Source: Ruminococcaceae bacterium AM07-15
Lineage (GTDB): Bacteria > Bacillota > Clostridia > Oscillospirales > Butyricicoccaceae
Length of the DNA stretch: 64,000 nt
NCBI GenBank assembly: GCA_003477405.1
Contig: QUDE01000010.1
Span: forward strand, 1-64,000
Direction of reading: 5' to 3'
Shown: positions 23,446-30,532 of the stretch, one piece after another
Layout: each line of letters starts with the position of its first letter
Numbering within the stretch: position 1 is the first letter of the stretch
Program-made: the position numbers and the translations under genes
Notes under the pieces: generated by a model
Database searches by the model: none
Told to the model about the DNA's origin: nothing
The model's input: the letters and a program-made list of their open reading frames with translations, nothing else

Positions 23446-23584
23446 GAAAAAAGCTCAGGCGCAAAGCGACCGCCTAAGCTACAAAAACCGCTCTTTCCCC
23501 AAAAGGAAAGAGAAACCCAGTCTTAACCCTTTCTGTCAGCCATGAGGGTGAGGGCGGTCAGCCCTGCTTTGTTTTACCAAAGAT
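23446..23584 (-). promoter_or_regulatory. L20-type leader with attenuator upstream of infC
   Basis: On the minus strand the leader holds a hairpin CTCTTTCC/GGAAAGAG (23491-23512) and, just before the infC ribosome site, a 10-bp stem (AGCTTAGGCG with CGCCTGAGCT, 23452-23480) followed by six U. That is an intrinsic terminator ahead of the gene, as expected for autogenous control of infC-rpmI-rplT by L20 through transcription attenuation. The family (Rfam L20_leader) is assigned by position and architecture. Confidence 0.75.
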
Positions 23585-23613
23585 AGTATACCAGCGAAAT
23601 CTTTTTGTGTCAA
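23585..23613 (-). promoter_or_regulatory. Promoter of the infC operon
   Basis: On the minus strand a perfect TTGACA (23608-23613) and TATACT (23585-23590) are 17 bp apart with TG before the -10. A divergent promoter for the DUF1292 gene lies only 25 bases away. Confidence 0.85.
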
Positions 23614-23635
23614 CTCTTTTTCTTTGCCCCGATTG

Positions 23636-23644
23636 TGGTATAAT
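23636..23644 (+). promoter_or_regulatory. Extended -10 promoter of the DUF1292 gene
   Basis: TGGTATAAT is an extended -10 element; no good -35 is seen. It is back to back with the infC promoter. Confidence 0.55.
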
Positions 23645-23698
23645 AATAAAAACGAAACCGAAAGGAAAAGCCGGCTCTTCCGGCAGGATAGATGCTTT

Positions 23699-24031
23699 AT
23701 GAGCACACTGAGCCAAAACCAAGACGGCTACGGCAACGATTTCCTCACTCTCACCGATGATGAGGGCAATCAGCTGGAGCTGGAGCACCTGGACACTCTG
23801 GAATACGAAGGGGAGACCTACATGGCCTTCATTCCCGCCGAGATGTCCCTGTCTGATGAATACGAACTGATGATCCTGCGGGTGGAGCCCGATGAGCAGA
23901 CAGGAGAAGAGATCCTGGCCACCGTGGAAGACGAAGAATTGCTGGAAAAAGTGTTTGAGATCTTCTCCCAGCGCCTGGAGGATTATTACGAAGAACAAGA
24001 GGAAGAAGAAGCCCGGAAAGAGGGATATTGA
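23699..24031 (+). CDS. DUF1292 family protein
   Basis: The 110-residue acidic protein matches the DUF1292 (YrzB-like) family: FLTLTDDEGNQLELEHLDTLEY, then YMAFIPAE and an acidic C-terminal tail. These small cytoplasmic proteins are common in Firmicutes and their function is unknown. The ATG at 23699 has only a weak purine stretch (AGGATAG) before it. It stands alone and is followed by the structured RNA at 24062. Confidence 0.8.
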   Translation: MSTLSQNQDGYGNDFLTLTDDEGNQLELEHLDTLEYEGETYMAFIPAEMSLSDEYELMILRVEPDEQTGEEILATVEDEELLEKVFEIFSQRLEDYYEEQEEEEARKEGY

Positions 24032-24061
24032 TCTTTTCCTCTCCATATCATAAGGTTTGCC

Positions 24062-24273
24062 GCCCCTTTTGCGCTGGCGGCGCCGGATCCATTTTAACCC
24101 ACAAAGTAACGAAACGGGACCGCGTATTTCGCTGCGGATTGCAGGCCTCCCGCCCTCTTCGGAGAGTCGGAAGTTGGAAGCGCTGAAACAGTGAAGAGCG
24201 GACCCACCTGCAGAAAGCGCAGGTTACTACGGGTCCGGTGTCGCCAGGGCGAAAGGGGCTTTTATTATTTTTT
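24062..24273 (+). ncRNA. Structured RNA closed by a 29-bp helix (6S-like layout, family unknown)
   Basis: Positions 24062-24090 pair with 24231-24259 in a continuous 29-bp helix with a single G-G mismatch. The helix is followed at once by a T-rich run (24260-24273) that would end a plus-strand transcript. Inside the 140-nt bubble are a hairpin ACCTGC/GCAGGT (24206-24224) on the 3' side, a CCGC/GCGG hairpin (about 24120-24136), and a GTAAC/GTTAC pairing that extends the rod. A long closing stem, an internal bubble and a small 3'-side hairpin are the layout of 6S RNA, but I cannot match its sequence, and no clear promoter is seen before 24062. SRP RNA, RNase P RNA and tmRNA signatures are absent. 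It may also act as the 3' end of the converging permease gene. Confidence 0.6.
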
Positions 24274-25362
24274 CTGAGAAAGCCCGGTGTCCCGCTCCAG
24301 GGATACATAGCCCCATTCCCGCAGTTTGAAGGCGGTGAGCACCACTACCGGCAGAAGGAACATTCCGGCAAAACCTGCGATCCGGAAGCCAAAATAGATG
24401 CACAGCAGCGTGACAAAGGGATCAAGACCCAGCTGGGCTCCCACAATGCGAGGCTCCAGCAGGCTGCGCACCAGAAGCATCACGGCATAAAGCAGCCCCA
24501 GGCCAATGGCCAGGCCCTTTTGCCCCAGGAGAAAGGAAAACAAAGCCCAGGGCAGCAGCACGGCGCCCGCTCCCAGAATGGGCAAGGCATCGATGAGGGC
24601 GATGAGCAGGGCCAAAAGCCCGGCATAGGGAAGCTTTAAAAGGAAAAAGCCTATCGAAAGCTCACAGAAGGTGATGCAGATGAGGATGCACTGGGCCCGC
24701 AGCCACTTTCCCACGCTTTCATAAAGAAAGGCCCGCAGCTGACGGCCCAGCTGAGTGCCCTTTTCCCCCAAACATTGGGCCAGGAAGCCGGAGATCTTGC
24801 TTTGCTCTCCGCTCATGAAGTAGGTGCCCAGCAGGATGAATGTCAGGGTGAGGAGCACCGAAGGCAGACCGGTGGCCGCCGAGCCCAGAGTGCTCAGGAT
24901 CTGGGCTGCATCCACCGAAGGCGGCTCGATCTGGGCCAAAAGGGTTTCAAAGGACAAAAGGGCCGGGTCGATGAAAGACAGGTGCCATCGGGCGGCCCAT
25001 TGCCGCAAGGCCAGGTTGGCACGGTCCAGTTTTTCAGGCAGGTCATCCAGATAGGCGGGCAGAGCCTGGAAAAGGGCCAGGGCCTCCGTGAAAAGGCGGG
25101 ACAGCACAAAATAAACCACCCAGCTCAGAAGTCCCACGGTGAGGATGGTGCAAAGGAAGGCAGCCATATTCCGGGGGAGCCGGCATTTTTGCTGCAGGAA
25201 GGCCACCGGCTTCTGGATCAGCCGGGAGAGCAGGTAGGCGATGACCAGTGGCAGCACCCAGCCGAAGATATAGTGGAAAAACAGCCATACCCCTCCGGCG
25301 ATGAGCAAGAGATAGATCAGTTTGAGCAGCAGGTCAATGGATGGGTTTTCATGCAGATGCAC
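24265..25362 (-). CDS. AI-2E/PerM family permease (sporulation protein YtvI-like)
   Basis: The 365-residue membrane protein has the AI-2E transporter pattern: two N-terminal helices, an amphipathic stretch (about residues 90-165), and a block of helices with the conserved DALPILGAGAVLLPW and the LLEPRIVGAQLGLDP motif. In Clostridia this version is usually annotated as sporulation membrane protein YtvI. The start is GTG at 25362 with AAGGAG 10 nt away. What it carries is not known. It ends within the T-run of the RNA element at 24062-24273. Confidence 0.83.
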   Translation of the reverse strand: MHLHENPSIDLLLKLIYLLLIAGGVWLFFHYIFGWVLPLVIAYLLSRLIQKPVAFLQQKCRLPRNMAAFLCTILTVGLLSWVVYFVLSRLFTEALALFQALPAYLDDLPEKLDRANLALRQWAARWHLSFIDPALLSFETLLAQIEPPSVDAAQILSTLGSAATGLPSVLLTLTFILLGTYFMSGEQSKISGFLAQCLGEKGTQLGRQLRAFLYESVGKWLRAQCILICITFCELSIGFFLLKLPYAGLLALLIALIDALPILGAGAVLLPWALFSFLLGQKGLAIGLGLLYAVMLLVRSLLEPRIVGAQLGLDPFVTLLCIYFGFRIAGFAGMFLLPVVVLTAFKLREWGYVSLERDTGLSQKK

Positions 25363-25574
25363 AGGGTTTCACTCCTTTTGTGGGACAATGGGCAAAAGTC
25401 GCCCAGGCCGCTTTAAAAATATTATGTAACATTGCCCTTTAAAAAAACAGGAAGCCCCTTTAAAATGTGGAGAGGAAGAGCGGCCCTTTGGCACGGGGGC
25501 TCATATACTGGTAATGAATCGGCAGGCCGGAGCATAGGCTTTGGCCCGCGCCTCAGATATTGGAGGACGATAGC

Positions 25575-26795
25575 GTGTCTTTGATGGTATTGAAATTCGG
25601 CGGCACCTCGGTGGGGAACAAAGAGCGCCTGTTCCATGTGGCCGCCATTGCGAAAAAGAATTGGCAGCAGGGGCATCAGGTGGTGGTAGTGGTCTCCGCC
25701 CAGGGAGACACCACCGATGAACTGCTGGAAAAAGCAGCGGAGATCGGCAGCGATCTGCCGCCGCGGGAGATGGATATGCTCCTTTCCACCGGAGAGCAGA
25801 TTTCCATTGCCCTGCTCGCCATGGCCCTTCATCAGCTGGGATGCCCGGCAGTGTCCCTCACCGGCTGGCAGGCCGGGGTGCGCACCGACAGCCAGCACAC
25901 GGTGGCCCGGGTGCGCTTTGTGGAAAACGCCCGGCTGAAAGAAGAGCTGGAAAAGGGAAAGATCGTGGTGGTGGCCGGCTTCCAGGGCCTGGATGAACAA
26001 GGGGACATCACCACCATCGGCCGGGGCGGCTCGGACACCACGGCGGTGGCGCTGGCCGCTGCATTGGGTGCGGAAAAATGCATCATTTATACCGATGTGG
26101 ATGGGGTCTATACCGCCGATCCCCGGATGGTGGAAGGGGCCCGGAAACTGGATGACATCACCTATGACGAGATGCTGGAACTGGCGTCCATGGGAGCCCA
26201 GGTGCTCCACAACCGGTCGGTGGAAATGGCCAAACGCCGCGGCGTGCCCCTGGAGGTGCGCTCCAGCTTTACCGATGCGCCGGGAACGGCAGTGAGGGAG
26301 GAGACCATGGAACGGAGAACAGTCAGCGGCATTGCCCGGGATCTGGATGTGGCGGTCATCAGTTTGACCGGTACCGCCGATGTGCCCGGCATTGCCTATC
26401 AGATTTTTGACCGGCTGGCCAAGGAAAAGATCAGCGTGGATATGATCGTCCAGTCCGCCGGAGAAAACGGGTGCAAACATATTTGCTTCACCGTGCAGAA
26501 GCGCCAGGGAGAACGGGCGCTGGCCATCATCCGGGAGCAGAAGGATGTGGAATATGCCAGCCTGTCCATGGACCCGGAGGTGAGCAAGATCTCTATCGTG
26601 GGAGCCGGTATGGCCGGCAGCAGCGGTGTGGCTTCCGATATGTTCCAGGCTTTGTATGAAGCGGGGATCAATATTATGTTCATCGCCACCAGCGAGATCA
26701 AGGTGTCGGTGATCATCAAAAGCCAGGATACCCAGCGGGCCATGCAGGCGCTGCATGATAAATTTTTCGGAGAGAAGGACGGCATGGCCCGCTGA
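25575..26795 (+). CDS. lysC: Aspartate kinase
   Basis: The 406-residue enzyme phosphorylates aspartate, the first step to lysine, threonine and methionine. The kinase domain (about residues 1-235) has KFGGTSVG, FQGLDEQGDITTIGRGGSDTTA and TDVDGVYTADPR; two ACT domains (about 255-405) bind an amino-acid effector. The start is GTG at 25575, where GGAGG lies 8 nt upstream; the ATG at 25584 is too far and the TTG at 25560 overlaps the ribosome site. The 212-base gap before it shows no lysine riboswitch. Its pathway partner asd is 12 kb upstream. Confidence 0.94.
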   Translation: MSLMVLKFGGTSVGNKERLFHVAAIAKKNWQQGHQVVVVVSAQGDTTDELLEKAAEIGSDLPPREMDMLLSTGEQISIALLAMALHQLGCPAVSLTGWQAGVRTDSQHTVARVRFVENARLKEELEKGKIVVVAGFQGLDEQGDITTIGRGGSDTTAVALAAALGAEKCIIYTDVDGVYTADPRMVEGARKLDDITYDEMLELASMGAQVLHNRSVEMAKRRGVPLEVRSSFTDAPGTAVREETMERRTVSGIARDLDVAVISLTGTADVPGIAYQIFDRLAKEKISVDMIVQSAGENGCKHICFTVQKRQGERALAIIREQKDVEYASLSMDPEVSKISIVGAGMAGSSGVASDMFQALYEAGINIMFIATSEIKVSVIIKSQDTQRAMQALHDKFFGEKDGMAR

Positions 26796-26910
26796 GTCCG
26801 GTGCCCGGACTGGCATACTGACCCGCGTCCATTGAGCGTATGATCCCTTCGGCTGCCGAAAAACTCATTTGGTTAAAGAGGAACTATTTGACCTACCCTT
26901 ATCAATTTGT

Positions 26911-27071
26911 AAAAACCGGCGACCTGTGCGTCGGTTTTTACACCTCTCAAGGGGCCAGTGTGCGCCGAAGGCGTGCATGCAGCCCCTTGCAAAAACTCGA
27001 AAAAGTGGCTTTCGCCACTTTTTCGACACGCTTTCCCCGGAGGGATTTGTATCCTTCCGGGGCTTTTTTAT
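26911..27071 (+). ncRNA. Three-hairpin RNA element with terminator, copy 1
   Basis: The element has (i) an 11-bp stem AAAAACCGGCG/CGTCGGTTTTT with loop ACCTGTG (26911-26939); (ii) a stem CAAGGGGC/GCCCCTTG (26948-26989) enclosing an inner hairpin with GCGCC-GAA-GGCGT; (iii) a 13-bp hairpin with TTTC loop (26997-27026); and (iv) an intrinsic terminator (27035-27071). A second copy at 47697-47849 shares loops and single-stranded parts but differs in stems by compensating changes. It fills the 423-base gap between lysC and rlmB. I do not recognise the family. The terminator suggests a stand-alone small RNA or an attenuated leader of rlmB, which also has its own promoter at 27123. Confidence 0.75.
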
Positions 27072-27122
27072 CCTGGGACAAAAAGAAAATGTGAAATTTG
27101 TCGAAATTCCCAGGGCAAACGG

Positions 27123-27151
27123 TTATTTTTTTCCGGTCTTTCTGTTATAAT
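27123..27151 (+). promoter_or_regulatory. Promoter of rlmB
   Basis: TATAAT (27146-27151) is preceded 17 bp upstream by a weak TTATTT (27123-27128). It lies after the terminator of the RNA element. Confidence 0.55.
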
Positions 27152-27218
27152 GAGGGATACCGGGGAAAGAATCCCTGAGAAGTGGAATAAATTAGAAGAA
27201 ACAATGGAGGAAAGAGGC

Positions 27219-28091
27219 ATGAACAAACAGCCGGAAGGACGCAAAGGGCAGGATGGACGGGGAGCCCCCGCCTGGCGCGGCAAGGGAGGAAACAAAGGCC
27301 GTCCCTTCCGTGGAGGGCCGAAAGCCCCCGCCGGCGCCTCCGATGAGAATATGCTGGAGGGGCGCAACGCCGTCACCGAGGCCCTGCGCAGCGGCCGGGA
27401 AATCGACAAGATCTATTTTGCCCAAGGAGCCATCGGCACTCTGGGCCATCTGGTGGCCCAGGCCCGGAAGCAGGGCATCACCGCCCAGGAAATCGACCGC
27501 CGGAAGCTGGATGCCATGAGCATCACCGGCTCCCATCAGGGCATCATCGCCCTGTGTGCCGCTGTGCCCTATCGCAGCGTGGAGGATATGCTGGCTCTGG
27601 CCCGGGAGCGGGGGGAGGACCCGCTGCTGGTGCTGTGCGACGGCATCACCGATCCCCATAATCTGGGAGCGATCATCCGTACCGCCGAGGTGGCCGGGGC
27701 CCATGGGGTCATCATCCCCCGCCGGCGCAGCGCCACCTTGAACAGCGCTTGTGCCAAAGCGGCTGCCGGGGCGCTGGAGTATTTGCCGGTGGCCAAGGTC
27801 AACAACCTGCCTTCGGTGATCTCCCGGCTGAAAGAAGAGGGAATTTTCCTCTTTGCCGCCGATATGGACGGGGATCGGACGCTGTATGAAGCCGATTGGA
27901 AAGGGCCTGCGGCCATTGTCATCGGCAGCGAGGGGGAAGGTATTTCCGCCCTGGTGAAAAAAGAATGTGATTATGTGGTGCGGATCCCCCAGAAAGGGCG
28001 GATCTCATCCCTCAATGCCTCCAACGCCGCCGCAATTTTGCTGTATGAAGCGGTGCGGCAGCGGATGGAGCAGACAAGGAGCGAAGTGTGA
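27219..28091 (+). CDS. rlmB: 23S rRNA (guanosine-2'-O-)-methyltransferase RlmB
   Basis: The 290-residue protein has a basic, Gly-rich disordered N-terminus (about 1-45), an L30e-like substrate domain beginning MLEGRNAVTEALRSG, and a SpoU (SPOUT) methyltransferase domain with LCDGITDPHNLGAIIRTAE, IVIGSEGEGIS and IPQKGRISSLNASNAAAI, the three SpoU motifs. It methylates a ribose in 23S rRNA using SAM. GGAGG lies 8 nt before the ATG at 27219. Its stop overlaps the GTG start of the next gene (GTGTGA), so the two are translationally coupled. Confidence 0.93.
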   Translation: MNKQPEGRKGQDGRGAPAWRGKGGNKGRPFRGGPKAPAGASDENMLEGRNAVTEALRSGREIDKIYFAQGAIGTLGHLVAQARKQGITAQEIDRRKLDAMSITGSHQGIIALCAAVPYRSVEDMLALARERGEDPLLVLCDGITDPHNLGAIIRTAEVAGAHGVIIPRRRSATLNSACAKAAAGALEYLPVAKVNNLPSVISRLKEEGIFLFAADMDGDRTLYEADWKGPAAIVIGSEGEGISALVKKECDYVVRIPQKGRISSLNASNAAAILLYEAVRQRMEQTRSEV

Positions 28092-30415
28092 GCTGGAAAC
28101 CGGAAGATGAAGAATATTCGGTAGACGAGATCATCGCCGAATTTAAAAATGCCCAGCTGCGGGAGCCGGAGGAGCGGGAAGCGGACGCCCCTGTATTTGA
28201 CGAGCTAACGCCGCCGGAAGAGCCGGTCCCGGCCCCCATCCCCATGCCCCGCCGGGAGAAGAAACCCCAGCCGGAGCCCACCGAAGAGGAGAGCCGGGAG
28301 GAGAAAGAACAAGAGCCGGAGCCGGAGGAAAAGGAAGAGGCCGGTACTGCCCAGGAGGAAGCGAAGGAGGAGCCGGAGAAAAAAGCTCCAGCGATTCCAC
28401 CGCTTCAGCCGGGAGAGAGCCGGGTGATCGACATCACCAGCCGGGTGGCGGCCAAGGTGCAGCAGGAGGAAAAGAGCGGGAAGGCTTCCCGCTCCGGGGG
28501 GAGAAAGCCCTCCGGCCCTCCGGCGCACCCAATGGAAGAGCCGCCGGAAGGGGCAAAAAAGAAAAAGCCTCAGCACCGGGAGAAAGATGTTCCGGTGGAG
28601 GAACAGCATGTGCCGCCGGAAAAAGGCAAGGAGAAGCCTTCTTTCTTCAAAGGCCGGAGGAAAAAGCCGGTGGAAGAGCCGGAGTACCCGGAATATGAGG
28701 ATTACGAAGATTACGAATACGAAGAAGAGGAGCCCAAGGAGCCGATCCCTTATGACTTCCTCTTTGCCGCCGATCTGGAGGATCTGCCCAAAACCCTGAC
28801 CAATCTGGGGAAAAAACTGCGCCGGCTGCGGCTGCGGTCGGTGCTGGCCTTCTTTTTCTGGATGTTGGGACTGGGCGTCACCGCGTTGCCCGATCTGGCC
28901 CTTCCCATCCCGGAAGCCTATTCTTTTGCTACAGTACCTCATTTTTATTTTATCGCCCTGTGTGTGCTGTTGGTCTTTTCCATGGCATCCGCCGGGGATG
29001 TGGTCTTTGCCGGACTCTATCGGCTGTGCCGCCTGCGTCCCACATTGGACTCGGCGGTGCTGCTTTCGGCCCTGGCGGCCCTGGCCCATGGCCTGTGGAG
29101 CATCGGGCAAAAAGATGCCGCCATGCCCTATATCTGCGTGGCGCAGGGAGCGCTGTTTTTTGCCATCCTCAGCAAACGGGGACGGCTTTTGATGCTGCGC
29201 CGCACCTATAAGGCCGCCAGCCTGAGTACCGACCCGGCCGCTGTGTGCACCAAGGAAAACCGGAAAGAGCGTACTTTGGTTTATAAGGCCAAAGGGGCCA
29301 AGGAGGCCGACCTGTCCCAGGTGGAGTCCCCTGATGCCACCATGGCCTTTTCCCGCATCTATGCCCCACTGGCCATCGTGGCCGTTCTGGCCCTTTCGGT
29401 GATGGCCTCCTTCGGCACCGGAGCGCCGCAGCAGTTTTTCCCTGCTTTGGCGGCGATTACCGCTATGCTGGCTCCCATGGGACTGCTTTTGTCCACTGCA
29501 GCACCGGGGGTGCGTATTTCCAAAAAGCTGTTCACCGGCGGTTCCGCCTTGCTCAGCGCCCGCAGCGCCAGAGAACTGGCCTGGGGCGAGCTGGCCGTGA
29601 TCACCGACAGCGATATTTTCCCGCCGGGCAGCGTGGCCATCAGCGGCATGAAAATCGCCCGGAGCATGAGCATGGAAAAGGTGGTGGCCTTTGCCGCCGG
29701 TGCTCTGCGGGCCGTGGGAGGCGGCGTCAGCCATGCCTTCCTGGAGTTTGCCAAGCAGCAATATATCTTTGTGCCGGAACCGGCTCGGGTGCAGTATTTT
29801 GAGACCGGAGGCATCTCGGCCCAGATCGGCCCGGACAGCGTTTTGTGCGGCACGGCCAGCTTCCTGATGCGCATGGGCATCCATGTCAGCGAAGGCCGGA
29901 GCATCAAAAGCGGCGTCTTTGTGGCGGTGAATGGGGCCTTTGCCGGAGTGTTTGCCTTGAAGTACAGCACTCCGCCCCAGAGCTATTCCGCCTTCCGGGT
30001 GCTGCGGGTGGGGCGTCTGCGCCCGCTGCTGGCCACCCGGGATTTCAATGTGACTCCTTTGATGGTGGAGGACAAATTTGACCTCCGCCCTGGCCGCACC
30101 GATTTTCCCGATGTGGAGGAGCGGGTGGCCCTGGCCCAGGAGGAGGGGCGGGGCAAGGGAAAACCCCTGGCGCTTTTGTCACGAAATACCATGCTGAGTT
30201 TTTGCGAATGTGTTACAGGGGCCCGGCGTCTCCATCGGGCCGTCCGGTTCAATCTGACAGTATCTCTTCTGTGCGCCGTCATCGGCATCGCATTGATGTA
30301 TTATCTGTCCAGCACAGGCAATCTTCATGCCGCAGGGCCCTGGAATGTGCTTTTGTACCTGATTTTGTGGTATATCCCTGTGTGGCTCTACAGCTCCCTT
30401 TTGTCCAGATATTAA
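28088..30415 (+). CDS. Degenerate P-type-ATPase-like membrane protein with acidic disordered N-terminus
   Basis: The 775-residue protein has about 240 residues of Glu/Pro/Lys-rich disorder, then membrane helices (about 250-345, 425-475 and 715-770). After the central helices the order follows P-type ATPases: a helix with LAPMGLLLSTAAPG where they have a CPCALGLATP-like motif, then GGSALLSARSARELAWGELAVITDSD, where the DKTGT phosphorylation loop is replaced by DSDIF (Asp507). Downstream come equivalents of the nucleotide-binding domain (ALRAVGGGVSHAF) and the hinge (VFVAVNGAFAGVFALKYS). The actuator-domain TGE loop is missing. It thus looks like a dead pump turned to another use. GTG start overlaps the rlmB stop. 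Resemblance is by eye and needs profile search. Confidence 0.6.
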   Translation: MSWKPEDEEYSVDEIIAEFKNAQLREPEEREADAPVFDELTPPEEPVPAPIPMPRREKKPQPEPTEEESREEKEQEPEPEEKEEAGTAQEEAKEEPEKKAPAIPPLQPGESRVIDITSRVAAKVQQEEKSGKASRSGGRKPSGPPAHPMEEPPEGAKKKKPQHREKDVPVEEQHVPPEKGKEKPSFFKGRRKKPVEEPEYPEYEDYEDYEYEEEEPKEPIPYDFLFAADLEDLPKTLTNLGKKLRRLRLRSVLAFFFWMLGLGVTALPDLALPIPEAYSFATVPHFYFIALCVLLVFSMASAGDVVFAGLYRLCRLRPTLDSAVLLSALAALAHGLWSIGQKDAAMPYICVAQGALFFAILSKRGRLLMLRRTYKAASLSTDPAAVCTKENRKERTLVYKAKGAKEADLSQVESPDATMAFSRIYAPLAIVAVLALSVMASFGTGAPQQFFPALAAITAMLAPMGLLLSTAAPGVRISKKLFTGGSALLSARSARELAWGELAVITDSDIFPPGSVAISGMKIARSMSMEKVVAFAAGALRAVGGGVSHAFLEFAKQQYIFVPEPARVQYFETGGISAQIGPDSVLCGTASFLMRMGIHVSEGRSIKSGVFVAVNGAFAGVFALKYSTPPQSYSAFRVLRVGRLRPLLATRDFNVTPLMVEDKFDLRPGRTDFPDVEERVALAQEEGRGKGKPLALLSRNTMLSFCECVTGARRLHRAVRFNLTVSLLCAVIGIALMYYLSSTGNLHAAGPWNVLLYLILWYIPVWLYSSLLSRY

Positions 30416-30458
30416 AAAAATCGCTCTATTTTTATGTGAAAATGCCCAAAGAAATTCA

Positions 30459-30487
30459 TTGTAAAAGTGTTAAATATACTGTATAAT
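30459..30487 (+). promoter_or_regulatory. Promoter of the EF-G paralogue
   Basis: TTGTAA (30459-30464) and TATAAT (30482-30487) are 17 bp apart. Confidence 0.75.
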
Positions 30488-30532
30488 GACTAACAGAAGC
30501 AGTTCATATTCACATAAAGGAGAGATTCAATC

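Noticed and set aside
24062..24273. SRP RNA, RNase P RNA or tmRNA
   Set aside because: The conserved SRP tetraloop region, the RNase P GAGGAAAGU-type core and the tmRNA tRNA-like ends are all absent.
25363..25574. Lysine riboswitch before lysC
   Set aside because: The gap is short, and no lysine-riboswitch core pairing or terminator hairpin is visible.
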